Assembly: GCA_024036415.1 (NCBI GenBank)
Contig: JAMWET010000160.1
Coordinates: 156,001-220,000, forward strand
Length of the DNA: 64,000 bases
Direction of reading: 5' to 3'
Origin: Prochilodus magdalenae
Lineage: Eukaryota > Chordata > Actinopteri > Characiformes > Prochilodontidae
The notes beneath the pieces are model-generated. The model did not search any database. It saw only the letters and a program-made list of their open reading frames with translations, and was not told the origin of the DNA. Of this stretch, positions 1 to 11,423 are shown piece after piece. Position 1 is the first letter of the stretch. Each line of letters begins with the position of its first letter. The position numbers were made by a program, and so were the translations under genes.

Positions 1-700
1 CGTGTTACACCTCTGCTGGGAGTGGTGAGGATCTCTTCACGTTCCCTCTCTGTCTCTCACTCCCAGACACACAAATGATATCAAATAAAGCAGAGGAAAA
101 GTCTGTCGGCTGTGAAATTGCTGATCATCAGGGCTTTTATTTCTCTGCTCGCCGAAGGAACCGAGGGATTCCGGGGAGAGCTAAGAAAAAGAGCGAGAGA
201 GAGGGCAAAAAGAGGGGGATTTCATTTCGTTCCAACGTGTACAAGTCCACCACCCAGCAATCTCCTCTCTCGGCACCAGCTTCTTATTCATGTGCTGCTC
301 CACTGCTGCTGTGAGGATTAGTGTGGGTGGAGGATTCTCCATGCACTGCGAGGGATAGAGTGGCTCCAGCCAAGCTGACTCAGGACCATGTTTGAATGGG
401 ATGAAGCACCATTCCAGCTTAAAGGCCTCCTAAGTCTCTCCCGAGCCAACTATTTACCTGAAAATGCCCAAAGCTGAAGTTTAACAAGGTAAACACGGAT
501 CTGAGAGACCTGGCTGCCAGTTCTTTTTGTCTTCTGACTGAGTCTTGTAATGTTTAGAAGAGCACTGTCTCTGGCGTGCATACTTTTAAATGCATGGGTG
601 GCTTGCCAGCAGTTCATGCATATCTTGTGTCTTTAGAGGTCTGGTACTGACAGCGTTGATCATTTTCATTATATTATATACAATATTAACAGCCTTCAAT
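1..700. other. Unique non-coding block, possible conserved element
   Basis: This stretch has balanced base composition and no repeat I recognise. A long pyrimidine run ends in CAG at position 66, which looks like a 3' splice site, and AAG/GTAAAC near 489 resembles a weak donor. The interval between them has stops in all three frames or only a short unrecognised frame (75-314), so a coding exon is unlikely. The AT-rich segment around 70-150 resembles conserved regulatory DNA in texture. That last point is inference only. Confidence 0.25.
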
Positions 701-2160
701 TAGGCATTATTAAACATAACTGACAGTGAGTCTTCTCATCCAGTAGGGGGTTAAAAAAAAGTGGCACTTCATGTGTCGTGGAGGAAGTACATGCCAGCCC
801 TTAACAACCGACTGCGTTATGAAGCCCTCTGTGCTAGGTGTGTTACTGGAGGCTTCCTCTAGAGGGCAGACCATTTTGTTTGTCCAGCATTTTCCACCCT
901 GCATGGACATAACTGTCTATATGATGGAATACCTAGCTAGCAGGAGGAGTTGGCCCTGGCTAAATCAGGAGGACAATTGAGGGAAACACTAATGCTTTGT
1001 TTCTCTGGCAGTAGTAATTAAACAAGCCACCAGAGGTAAAGGGCTAAATGAGATCACAGGTAGCATTTAAGTTACACACTTAAGTCTTGAGGCCACTTTT
1101 AAACAGCAGTTCTATCCAGCTGTGCTGCAGTTGTGGTACAGGTGTTTCTACGTGTTTGTGTGGCCGTGCATGCTTTTGATTCCTTGTATATGTGTGTGTG
1201 GGGGGGGGTGCAACTGGATAGTCTTAATTACCCGGATCACTAAGCATGAAGGTGGGACCATGCTCTGCTGTCAGAGGTGGGTCGTGGCCAGCAGCTGGCG
1301 ATCTAATCCCCCCATCAACAGCTGTGTAATCACAAGCCTGTAGTCCAGCCAGATTGGCCCCACTCACCTGCCAATGCTGTGATAATACAAGTCCACAGAC
1401 TCCAACTCCCAGGATCCTCTACTGCATCTGCAGGTGCTCCTTGAATAGACAGGGCTCCACGCTATAATTAGAGCAGGTCGTCTCTGTCTGTGAACGGCCA
1501 GCTGTGGTTATGTGTGTCCAGGTGACCATACCTGCTCTAAACAGTGCTCTCTTTCACAGTCTCGGGCTTCCTTGTCTTTGTCGTTGAGAGACAGTTGTCA
1601 CGGTTAGCCCCGTAGGCCACCTGGACTGGGGGAAAATGAAGACATTAACAGGGATGGTGGAACTGTCTCGGAGTTATTACTCCACTGTTTCCCTAATGGA
1701 GGAAAAAAATTAAATTATCAGCTAATTTGTGCAGATGTCTCTGGTGGCAGGAATTTACACGTTGTGTCAGTTTCTATTAGAGGGAGCACTTTTGCAGTTT
1801 TACTGCCCTTATAATGCCAGCACATTAACCAGAGAAGAACAATGCACGTTCATAGACTAATCATATGCATCAAAAAGAGTGTTAGCACTAGCAGCAGATG
1901 TATCATTTAGTAGGGATAGATGCATAAGCATAAAAATGACAGACATGCAATCTGTTGCCTTGTATGATAACATGCATAGCTACATATGGAGTTCTCCATA
2001 GGTAATTCCTTTATGAATTATTAAGCTATTACAGTTTTTCTTAAATTTTGAGCATTTTCCTTCATTGCAGTAATGCTTCGATGATGCTCAGAAAAGTGTA
2101 TGTTTTCAAATATCAAATATTTATAATAGGTAAAATTACTCAATTAAAACATCAGGTTTT
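701..2160. other. Unique sequence, nothing recognised
   Basis: No coding exon, RNA gene or known repeat is visible. There is a short GT run followed by about nine G near 1190-1208. The segment around 1660-2160 is AT-rich and featureless. Confidence 0.5.
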
Positions 2161-2291
2161 TTTTATTTTTTTATTATTATTTTTTTTTGTATATATATAT
2201 ATAACAGTTTTATAACACTTCCCTAACTTGACCCATCAGACCATCCGCGGTCCTTGGTACATCCAGGCTGATGTCGCCATAATAATAGGTC

Positions 2292-2298
2292 ATGATAA

Positions 2299-2348
<50 letters not shown>

Positions 2349-2369
2349 ATATATATATGTATTTATCAT
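2292..2369. repeat. (TA)n microsatellite inside a perfect hairpin
   Basis: The array is almost pure TA with a few TG interruptions from 2303 to about 2360. It is bounded on the left by ATGATAAAT and on the right by ATTTATCAT, which are exact reverse complements. The flanks and the self-complementary array together form one long potential hairpin or cruciform. A shorter TA run follows a T-rich stretch just upstream (2161-2203). Confidence 0.9.
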
Positions 2370-2523
2370 AATACAAAAAATCATGCAACAATGCTTAGAA
2401 TTGTATATAAGGGAATGTGTTTTAAGCATTCGGTAGCATATACACTGTTATAGTAACTCACGACTCCTCAGACAGCCCTCTGCTCTATGGCACCTTTTCA
2501 TCACCAAATCAGCATTCAATTAA

Positions 2524-2609
2524 CCGACTGTCTCTGTGTCTCACCGAGCTGAATGCGGTGAGTGACCCGACCGTCTCTGTGTTTCACCGAGCCGAGTGCT
2601 ATGACTGAC
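2524..2609. repeat. Diverged 43-bp tandem duplication
   Basis: Two adjacent 43-bp units, 2524-2566 and 2567-2609, share the core GTCTCTGTGT followed by TCACCGAGC with a few substitutions. It is an old local duplication with no sign of coding function. Confidence 0.75.
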
Positions 2610-3218
2610 ACTATTCAATATGATGAATATCACAAAGATAATTTCCCTCTGTTCAATAAGATTAGCCTCGTCCTATTTCCTTTAACGAATGTCCCACATT
2701 AATTCCCTCAATACAAATCCAATTCAGATTGTATTTAAGCATGACTCTATAGCTCTGCTCTGTTCTCTATAGCTACAGCATGCACTGAGGCTGGGATATT
2801 AAGCATAGGCATTCTCTGTGCAGATACGATATGGGTGTCATCCGAATGTGGATGCTGGGGGAAGAAGAACTCGGAAAAACAATGCCCTTTGATTGGCTGT
2901 TGGGGTGGGTGAAAGAAGATTGATTTCCATTTACCCCCCATTAAGAGTCAGACATCTGGCATGTTGCGTGCGCCTCAGCCTTAACTACTACTTTAATATT
3001 CAGCAGCTCTGCCGGCTTCCTTCCTCCAGCCTGTCAGGATAACTTCACTGCTTTTCATTGGGAGAGTGAGCCCTGTGCCATCTTTTGACAGATGAATGGA
3101 AATCAAGCTGCTTTATTTGCTCGACCCTTTGGGATTGTTTCTCCCCCTCGATAATTGGGGTCTCTTCAGTGAGGGTGTGTGTTTATTACACATGCTTTTT
3201 TGTGGATTGGGGTGCTTA
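2610..3218. other. Unique sequence, nothing recognised
   Basis: No gene or repeat is seen. The sequence around 2990-3180 is mixed and non-repetitive and runs into the next microsatellite. Confidence 0.45.
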
Positions 3219-3304
3219 TATATGTATATACGTATATATACATATGTATGTGTGTGTGTGTAGGTGTGTGTGTGTGTGTGTAGGTGTGTGTGGGTGTGTG
3301 CGCA
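3219..3304. repeat. Compound (TA)n/(GT)n microsatellite
   Basis: TA-rich repeats with a TACGTA interruption pass into GT repeats broken by TAGG units. Reading frames across it on either strand are translations of the simple repeat. Confidence 0.92.
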
Positions 3305-3639
3305 TGCTTCTGTGTGTATTTTTGCTGGGTCGCGGGGCTGCCCCGTGTCATGTTGTTGTCTGTCAGGAGCTGCAGGCCAAGCGTGGAGACGTGGAGGGAG
3401 GGAAGTGCATGAAAAATACATGATAATCATGCCGCCACAGTGCACACACAAAGGCCTAATTGGGAAAAGGGCTCTTCCCCTATGTTTGTGTGCCGGAGCA
3501 GTGTGTAAGCTCCGGGGCTTGGGTTTCTAGAGCGTTGGCACAGTGTGACTCCATTACAAGCTCTTTTGTTTTATCTTATTTACTCAGTCCGGGCTTTTTT
3601 TTGCGCCAGGCTGTGCCAGAGCCACTAACAACAGTTGCG

Positions 3640-4335
3640 TTCACAAAACAAAAGCAGCGACCGTTTGTGTTTGGATTGGTACAATAGCAGGCTGGCTTGT
3701 TGTTACTGCTTGAGTGTGTCCGGCTCTGCTGAATTACGGCCGAAATGGAGAATGATGGCGTTAGGATTTGGAGCTCCGGCTCATATTGAATTTGGCCACG
3801 GGCAGTGTGATGGAGTGAGTGTGAATTTGTGGAAAAGACGAAGGACGTCGCTCCGCTCTCCTCCTCCATCCCATCACTCACCCATCCATTAAACCTGGCC
3901 AGGTCCAGACGGCCGTCTCTGCGCTGCCTGATTATAAAACAATGCCTTATCAGACACATTCGGCTAACATAAATCAATTAGAGTGGGTGAGTCTGCTGTG
4001 CTGAATGCAAAACTATTACAGAACCCCCCCACCCCCGCCCCCCTTCACAGAGCTGCCAAATTAATAGCAGTTATTGGATAAAGCCCTGGGTCATAGCAGC
4101 ATCCAAATGTAATTTCTATGCCAGGCTTAAAGTGCAGCTGGAAGGGGGCTGCAGGGTCCGATTCTGTACTTTCTTACTCCCTCCCGCTCCCCGGCTCAGA
4201 CCAAACCGAAAAAAAACAAAACAATGCCGCCTAATTGGCACCAGGAGCATACAGGGATTGTGTACCAAAAGCAGTTTGTCTCCCAACTGTCTGTTCATGG
4301 AAGGGTGGTGTGGGTGCGGCTCTGCTAGAGACAAA
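3640..4335. promoter_or_regulatory. Candidate conserved non-coding block
   Basis: A non-repetitive block with many homeodomain-type TAAT or ATTA cores (for example near 3975-3982 and 4060-4068, plus CTAATTGG near 4231) and no convincing reading frame. The composition resembles vertebrate enhancer-like conserved elements. Conservation cannot be seen from one sequence, so this is a hypothesis. Confidence 0.25.
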
Positions 4336-5128
4336 GGAGAATACAAAATAATATAGTCTGGTGATGAATTGTCTTGAAGGAAAACCATTTTGATATTACT
4401 GCTGGCTCTTCCGGCTCAGCCTTGCTTGCTTTGTGGAACGGACTCCAGTTTTCAGGAGTTGCACTCTTTAAAACGAAGGTTCCTAAATGGTTCCTGGCTT
4501 GCTATTACAATTCCAAACTGTAATAAGTCAATTATACATCATGCTGCACTTCATTTACAGCAATGCTTGGTCAAAAGAACCAACCTCTGTGAGGTTCTTT
4601 AAGTGTTCTTCTGCGGTATCGGTTCAGATGGTTTCCCAATCTTCATAAGTAGCTGCAGTATGAACTTGTCCTCTGTTTGCCCTGCTGGTCTTAGAGGTTG
4701 ATTAAGTGTTGTCTGTTCTGGAAAGGGGGATCTTTGGCCTGCCTGGTGCTGGTGTCCTCCAAAGACTTGATGTCGTGGTTTATACCATGTCATAAATTGT
4801 ACTGAAGGATGGCCCTGATGCTCAAATGAGCTTTTTTCATCCCTTCATTCCATTGTGTTTTTTAGGGTAAGATTAAGGCTTGTCCATCCCAAGGTCAATG
4901 GCAGGCTGAGGCTGTTGCCCCTCTGATATCGTCCTCATGCTCCCCTTCTCTTCATCTCTCCGCTGTGTTATTTTCCTGTCTCTTTAGAGCTCGTGCACTC
5001 TGTTGGAAGTACTTGTCTTTGCACTGCCCCCATACTTGTGTCATCAGCTCCTTTGGGAGTTGGTGGCCCCCGTAGCATTCGCGTGGTAAAGAAGCCACAG
5101 CTTTGCTTCTCTCGGGCAATGTCAAGAG
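4336..5128. other. Unique sequence, nothing recognised
   Basis: No gene, RNA or repeat is recognised. Short open frames occur on both strands, without known domains. Confidence 0.45.
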
Positions 5129-5200
5129 AAGAGAGGAAGGGAGAGAGAGAGAGGGAGAGAGAGAGAGGGAGGGAGAGGGAGGATAAAAGAGAGAGGGAAC
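5129..5200. repeat. (GA)n purine-rich microsatellite
   Basis: Imperfect GAGA and GGGA repeats on the plus strand. Overlapping open frames give Arg/Glu repeats on one strand and Ser/Leu repeats on the other, and they are artefacts of the repeat. Confidence 0.92.
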
Positions 5201-6041
5201 ACTCCAGAAGCATGCATGCTCCTTCCTCCCCTGGGCTCAACATCACCCACCCCCCTTTTGCCTAATGACTTTTGCATGCTGTCAAGCGTGTGCTGTCTGG
5301 TCAGACGCAGAGGACGAATGATAGAGGGGAAAGGTTAAAGCAGACCAACCTCTCGCCCCTTTTTGTCACAATTTGTGATATGGAATTTAGGGGGTGTGTG
5401 GCAGGTTTGTAGAGGACTGGAGGCGCGATCCGATGCAAGGGATGAGGTCAGCTAATCCAGAGTCCCGCTACGCGTGCACTCACATACGCTCGACTGGGTT
5501 TCAATAAATAAAAATGGAGAGGCTGCCTTGCAAAGGAGAAATTAACCCGTACCTAGCCCTGGAGGAGGAGTCTGCTCCTGGAGTCTAGTGTAAAGGAGAA
5601 GCAGAGGCACTCCAGCGTATCCAGTGCTGTCTAATCCTTATCCGGAGTATTCCTGTCATGCATGTGTTCCTTCGGGTGGACCAATGGCATCGCTCACTGC
5701 AGACTACTGCTTTAGTAGTAGTAGCGATAGCGAGTTGGATTATTTTTATTTTGGAAAATAATTCCACCAATTTGATCCGTTTCTAGGCGTTCAGTCCTGT
5801 CACTCTGTAAAGACAGCGGTTTGATCTGAAACTTTGCAGTGGTGGTAACGGAAACCAGAGGTCACAATTTCTACAATAGAAATAAAGCCATTTTATTTAA
5901 TACCCAGAACCACCAGTTTTTGTATGGGGACTATTTTGCCTTATACCTTGAATGTACCCCTCTACCATAACTGGATTAAAATATGTGGACTGAAATATAT
6001 TTCAGTTTATTACAAAACTGTGTCTCAGACATCAGGCAGTG
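5201..6041. other. Unique sequence before a Tc1 insertion
   Basis: Nothing coding or repetitive is recognised. The block ends at the TA target site of the Tc1 copy that starts at 6044. Confidence 0.45.
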
Positions 6042-6043
6042 TA

Positions 6044-6576
6044 CAGGGGTTGGACAATGAAACTGAAACACCTGTCATTTTAGTGTGGGAGGTCTCATGG
6101 CTAAATTGGACCAGCCTGGTGGCCAATCTTCATTAATTGCACATTGCACCAGTAAGAGCAGAGTGTGAAGGTTCAGTTAGCAGGTAAGAGCACAGTTCTG
6201 CTCAAAATACTGCAATGCACACAACATTATGGGTGACATACCAGAGTTCAAAAGAGGACAGACTGTTGGTGCACGTCTTGCTGGCGCATCTGTGACCAAG
6301 ACAGCAAGTCTTTGTGATGTTACAAGAGCCACGGTATCCAGGGTAATGTCAGCATACCACCAAGAAGGACGAACCTCCACCAGCATCACGTAGTGACCTG
6401 GCCACTATCCTGCAAGAAGAATGGCTTAAAATCCCTCTGACCACTGTGCAGGACGCAGTATATGTCATTCCCAAGACGAACTGACGCTGTATTGGCCGCA
6501 AAAGGAGGCCCTACACCATACTAATAAATGATTGTGGTCTAAAACCAGGTGTTCCAGTTTCACTGTCCAAACCCTG
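6044..6576 (+). mobile_element. Tc1/mariner non-autonomous element, 533 bp
   Basis: Both ends are intact. The left end begins CAGGGGTTGGACAATGAAAC and the right end is its near reverse complement. TA dinucleotides at 6042-6043 and 6577-6578 are the target duplication expected for Tc1/mariner. Inside are the start of a Tc1 transposase (6229-6393) and, after a junction, the transposase C-terminus in shifted frames, ending in AVLAAKGGPTPY near 6485-6525. The catalytic DDE core is missing: a full Tc1 transposase is about 340 residues. It has the same length and junction as 32670-33202, so this deleted form was itself mobile, presumably using transposase made elsewhere. Confidence 0.9.
6229..6393 (+). 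pseudogene. Tc1 transposase N-terminal fragment, 54 codons
   Basis: The frame starts MGDIPEFKRGQTVGARLAGA and continues through the first helix-turn-helix of the Tc1 paired-like DNA-binding domain (ASVTKTASLCDVTRATVSRV), stopping at residue 54. The start is typical for this family. No second helix-turn-helix, GRPR-type linker or DDE catalytic domain follows. It could be translated as a short DNA-binding peptide, but there is no evidence for that beyond the open frame. Confidence 0.8.
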
Positions 6577-6578
6577 TA

Positions 6579-7469
6579 TATTTAAACTTTTCATTTCATC
6601 AGTGCATTTTATTTGTTATATGAGGGGGCTTTCAGAGGCATTAAACTCTTCAGACGTCTGGTTCCCATCATCACCACTGTAAAAACTCTGACTAGGCAAG
6701 ACTGGAGCTCACAGCAAACCATCCCGAATGACTTTCTTGCCTCTCAACCATGTATTTATGTCAAATTGTTGGACAAATTTAATTCCCCTTTAGACATTGC
6801 AACTAAAAGGTGCATGTACTTGGCTGTGTGGCGTTCTGTGAAAACCCCTGGATTCGAAAAGGCTGTGTTTGTCTTTCCAGACCGTGTGTGAAAAGACTGT
6901 AAGTCAGTGAACTGTTTCATAGCTTGGTTGCTGTATTCACCTCACTTCTGGTGAGATGTCTTAACTTATGAGCTCGGGTAACTTGGAACAGTGTTGAAGT
7001 AGCCGTGTTAGAAGAAGGGAAACCTTAAAATGTGCAGGCTGGGGAAACTCCATGGCCAAGACTGGGAACCACTGAGCTAATGGATACACACGTACAGGAT
7101 GTTTGAGCACCAGAGCAATGCATATAACCTTTACAGAAATCTCTCCCCCTAAGGGGATGGTGGGGTCAGGACAGTGAAGGCATCCCATTTGAACCTAATA
7201 GCACCTATTGCATCTCATTCCCCAAGCAATTACAGCTTATGGCCAGTCCTCGTCCGGAATCCAAATGGCCATTTTCCTTAAGGGAAGGTGGGGGTGGGGG
7301 TTGGGGTGTGGCCACCCCGTGACTGTCACCCCTCACTCGAGTTCCTCTGGAGAGTGATCGGTCATGGCCACTGCAGGAAGCAGCTCACCTTGCGTGAGAA
7401 ATGTTGTTTTTCAGTCAAAGCTGTTCTGAGCCAGTTTTTCTCCATTCAGAGTCGCACCACTACTGCCAG
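6579..7469. other. Unique sequence, nothing recognised
   Basis: No exon, RNA gene or repeat is recognised. A G-rich stretch near 7285-7312 (GGTGGGGGTGGGGGTTGGGG) could fold as a G-quadruplex. Confidence 0.4.
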
Positions 7470-7760
7470 CTGGAATTCACATTCTCTTTATAATTACGAG
7501 ATAAAAAAGTTCTGCTCGGAGGCTTTGGAGAAACATTGTTAATGCCGGCCTCCAAACGCTCGGAAGACTTAAAAAACGAGACAAAGGGAAAAGAGGAGGG
7601 TTCAAGTCTTTATCTTCAATGTTCATTACTGCTTCGTTAATGGAACAGTGTTGTGAAGAGAATGTTAATTATCACCACACTCGTTTGCACTGTGAAGAGT
7701 TTAAGCAGACAAAGAGAACATGTTTGACTGTTTCTTTTTTCTGTCCTTTTTTTTCATTCC
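7470..7760. promoter_or_regulatory. Candidate conserved enhancer-like block
   Basis: Non-repetitive sequence with a dense set of developmental-type factor cores: ATAATTAC near 7491, ACATTGTTA (SOX-like) near 7533, GACAAAGGG (TCF/SOX-like) near 7580, CGTTAATGG near 7634 and GTTAATTATC near 7664. There is no coding frame across it. Such clustering is typical of conserved non-coding elements near developmental genes, but conservation itself cannot be shown here. Confidence 0.35.
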
Positions 7761-8845
7761 TACAATAACAAGCTTTTGGGTCTTACTAAAGTACATCTTT
7801 CCGTCAGCTCAACCTGCTGTTTGATTGTCAGGTAGCAGCTCTTCTTTTTTATTTCCTCTTAAAATAACAAGATTGCTGGACTTTTAATTGATCTGTGATA
7901 AAATGGTGTGGTATGTTTATTGATGTCCTTAGAAGAAGATAGAAATGCACTCTGTACTGGAATGTCAGGTTTTATGCAAGCTCACAATGATAACCCATCC
8001 AGTAGTTTAGTGAATCCATGCCTCCGCAGCTGATAAGTATATGGAGGAGAGTGATTTGTGGGATGTCTGGTGGTTAGACGCAAGATGTCATCCTGTCTCG
8101 TCCATGACCCTCAGCTACAGAGTGTAAATGTAATGAATGGTCAGAGGGTACAAGGAGAGTGAATGGTTACCATTACTGCATCAGCCATGAGGCTCTTCCG
8201 CTGTAACATAAACAAGTAGCATAAGGACGCTCTGCTAATGTTAGCATTAGCAAACCTATGCATCTGTTTCCCTGTTTTTACTATGACGTAGTATGATAGT
8301 TTTCCTAAAGTCAGGATAAAACTCTAATATATTGTCTTGGTTACAGAATCAGATCCTCAGTATTATGATTTTATCGCCGGGTTCTTACACAGCACTGTTT
8401 GGCAACAATAGAGGGCAAAAACCTCAAAATACTGAGTCATTGTGAAAAAAGACAAATTCAGACCATTTATAGAGAGCCTATAACCGGTGATTACCAGGTT
8501 AGAGCAACTGTTTATAGACTGGATGTTAACACATGCATTGTATTGCATTCAATTAATATGGCATTATATTTTTATGCTGTGTTGGTGGTGCATTTTTTCC
8601 CATTCCAGTTTGTTCACCGACTTCAGACAATCTGAATATCATAATACATAACATTTATCATCAAAATGCCTTCAAGAATACTGATGTTGCTATAAATTGG
8701 CCCATTGCCCACATGTTTACTCACTTATGGATCTCCAATATTAGAGCCATATGCTGGAGCAGCCTATAGCTGTACTGACTGTGTAAAAATAGCAGAGCTG
8801 TTTATGCTGAGGAGAGAGACAGTGAGAGACATGAAAACAGACAGG
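7761..8845. other. Unique sequence, nothing recognised
   Basis: AT-moderate unique DNA with no convincing exon or repeat. Short frames such as 8399-8635 show no domain. Confidence 0.45.
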
Positions 8846-8895
8846 GGCACAGAGAGAAGGAAAGAGAGAGAGAAAGAGAGAGAGAGAGAAAGAGA
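8846..8895. repeat. (GA)n microsatellite
   Basis: GAGA and GAAA repeats, slightly interrupted. The open frames across it are repeat artefacts. Confidence 0.9.
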
Positions 8896-9703
8896 TGGAG
8901 TTGTAGGGGAAGTGTGTTGTAGAGACATGCATGTGGTCCCAAAGGAGAAGAACACTGCACACACGCTCAGGTGAGCAAAGAGCAGGTGGAGGCAGAGCGC
9001 TAGTATAGTGTCTTTCTGTTTGTCTCTCTCTCGCTCATCATTCTTTAATTTACTTTCTCTCTTCAGTAGCTGCAGATGAATACAGCTTTGCTGTTCATTT
9101 ATTTATGCCACTTTCTGCAGACTTCGAGTGTGTGTGTGTGTAAGAGATGACAGGGAGGAAGAAATAACAAGCCACCATAATTGACTCCCTCCAAATTGCA
9201 CACAGCCCTGAAATAGATCTGACATGTTTTCCAATTGTGCACACCTGAAGTGCATAGTCTGCAGAAAACAGTGGCAGCTTTAACCGTATTAGCCGGGAGA
9301 TCAAGTACATGCTGCACTGATACCTAACTAGGATGGTGGGGGTCTAGAATGAATTCAGAGGGTCCATATCCTACATTTATCTGATCATTTCTCTGACGCC
9401 CGCCTACAACATTTACATGCCTTTGTATGTTAAATCCAGTCTTTGGATTTTTTCTCAACCTTTGTCCCGTATACAGTAATATCCCTTATCCTGAATGGCT
9501 GCACTGTCTTGTAACTCACTCAAAACAATTCAAATAAATTCAAAACAGGACGTTTTGGCTTAATTGCCATAAATGGACTACATGGAGTAGGGCACCAGTG
9601 TTACTTGTGTTTGTATTAAATGGGTCTGTTCCCTAGAATTAGGCAGGCCGGTTTTGTCTCTGTGCAGTTAAGACACTTACCAAGGAACGGTGTTGTGCAT
9701 TTA
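8896..9703. other. Unique sequence, nothing recognised
   Basis: No gene or known repeat. A short GT run lies near 9128-9140. Confidence 0.4.
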
Positions 9704-10356
9704 CACTCCATTGTCCATTTCATCAGCTCTACTCACCATGTAGGTGCATTTGAAGTTCTACAATCACAGACTATAGTCCATCTGTTTCTCTGTATACTTC
9801 ATTAACCCCCTTTCACCCTGTTCTTCAATAGTCAGGAGCCTCATAGACGACGGTGGCTTGTTATTGCTTGGGTGGTGGATCATTCTCAGCACAGCAGTGA
9901 TACTGACATAGTGGTGTGTTAGTGTGTGTTGTTGTGTTGGTGGTGCAGCAGTGCTGCTGGATCTCAGTGTTATACTGAAAGTCCACCAACCTGGAGCTGT
10001 TGAACACCTCAGTGTCACATCCTGGACTCTGAAATTATCCACCAACACAAAGCTGTGCAACCACGCAACATCTCTGCTGTACATCTACAAGGTGTGGGCA
10101 GCAGGTCCTGTGGACCACTGAGAGAGGAATGACTTGTAGAGGATGACCAACACAAACTGTGTCACTGCAGCGCTGAGAATGATCAACCACCCACATAATA
10201 CCTGCTCTGTGGTGGTCCTGTGGGGGTCCTGCATTAGAAAAAAAGTAAAAAGGGGCCTGCTGAAGTACACAGCTAATTAGATGAACAACAGCCTGCAGTT
10301 GTAAAACTACAAAGTGCATGTATTTGGTATGTGGAGATGATAAAATGGACATTGAG
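9704..10356. mobile_element. Foldback (long inverted repeat) fish element
   Basis: The outer arms match as reverse complements: TTGTCCATTTCATCAGCTCT (9711) against the complement of 10332-10352. Nested arms lie near 9868-9915 (GGTGGTGGATCATTCTCAGC) and 10145-10222 (GCTGAGAATGATCAACCACC). The whole element is therefore an imperfect palindrome of about 650 bp with its centre near 10030. The same family occurs as a half copy at 34861-35067. From memory it resembles a common palindromic non-autonomous DNA repeat of teleosts, but I cannot assign a superfamily. Sequence to about 10408 may also belong to it. It has no coding capacity. Confidence 0.75.
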
Positions 10357-10408
10357 ATCAGATACGAGCAGGTGGTCCCAATAAAATGCTCAGTCAGTTT
10401 ACATCCTG

Positions 10409-11197
10409 TTACATCCAGTTTACATTACTCCTTATTCAAAAAGCAGCTCAGGGTGAAACACTCCTTATAACCTTAGTTAAAGTGGGCGGAGTTACACTGC
10501 TTGGGTGTGTGGGTGGATGTATGTACATGCTTTGGTTCTTGTGACCTTACAATACAGTCAGTGTTTCAGGCAGCTGGCTTTAATACAGATGTGGGCTGAA
10601 GTCTGAGTGATATATTTTGAAACGCTATGTAAATGTCTTTTTTGCACAGCTGTTCTGTGAAGACATGTTGGGCACCAGGGTAACAGGGATGTAGTAATGT
10701 TCTCTCTTTTCAGACTGATGAAACATTTCATTCTGTTTTATGGATCTCTATGAAAATGGAATGAGATCTGCTGATCACTGATGAAATACAGCGCAATAAT
10801 GAAACTATGCCAGCCCTGGTTCAGAAGCGTAAAGTCCGAGTGTGCCTTGCCTGGCTGCTTTCTTTTTAGGGGCTAAAATGTCTCCAGTGTCTGTGTTTAT
10901 GTCCCAGTCAGCATTTTCAGCTGTGTTTGCTGCTGACCCAGATCTAATAGCACACCCCCTGCAAAAGCGTTGAAGAGCCTAACGCGTATTACCGATTAGC
11001 TGTATTGGTGGACTGTGTGCTGTGTGTCTGTAAGTGTTCATGAATGTGTGTTTGAGATTAAGCATGCCTCGGTGACTCGCAGTTTCCAGAGAGCACGCTT
11101 CTGACATTTAAAAGTCATTTATTTAACCATTTGAGTTCTGAACAGAAACCTTAAGGTCCCTTGACTGCCATGAGTTTGGTTTTCAACTACAGTCCAA
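10409..11197. other. Unique sequence, nothing recognised
   Basis: No exon, RNA or repeat is recognised. It runs into a CT microsatellite. Confidence 0.45.
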
Positions 11198-11203
11198 GAT
11201 CTC

Positions 11204-11256
<53 letters not shown>

Positions 11257-11295
11257 CCTCTCTCTCTCTCCCTCTCTCCCTCTCCCTCTCCCCCA
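11198..11295. repeat. (CT)n pyrimidine tract
   Basis: An almost pure TC array with CCCT interruptions. With the GA array starting about 95 bp downstream it forms an inverted pair that could pair as a hairpin or a triplex. Confidence 0.95.
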
Positions 11296-11388
11296 TTTCT
11301 TCTGCTCCCCCTTTTCATCTCAGACAGATATATTCTGCCTGACTGAACCTCTGACAGCAAAAAGCCCAACAGAGGGTTAGCCAAGGTC

Positions 11389-11390
<2 letters not shown>

Positions 11391-11423
<33 letters not shown>

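Noticed and set aside
75..314. 79-codon frame following a good splice-acceptor-like site
   Set aside because: The protein is not recognisable and ends before any donor. The first in-frame stops fit chance.
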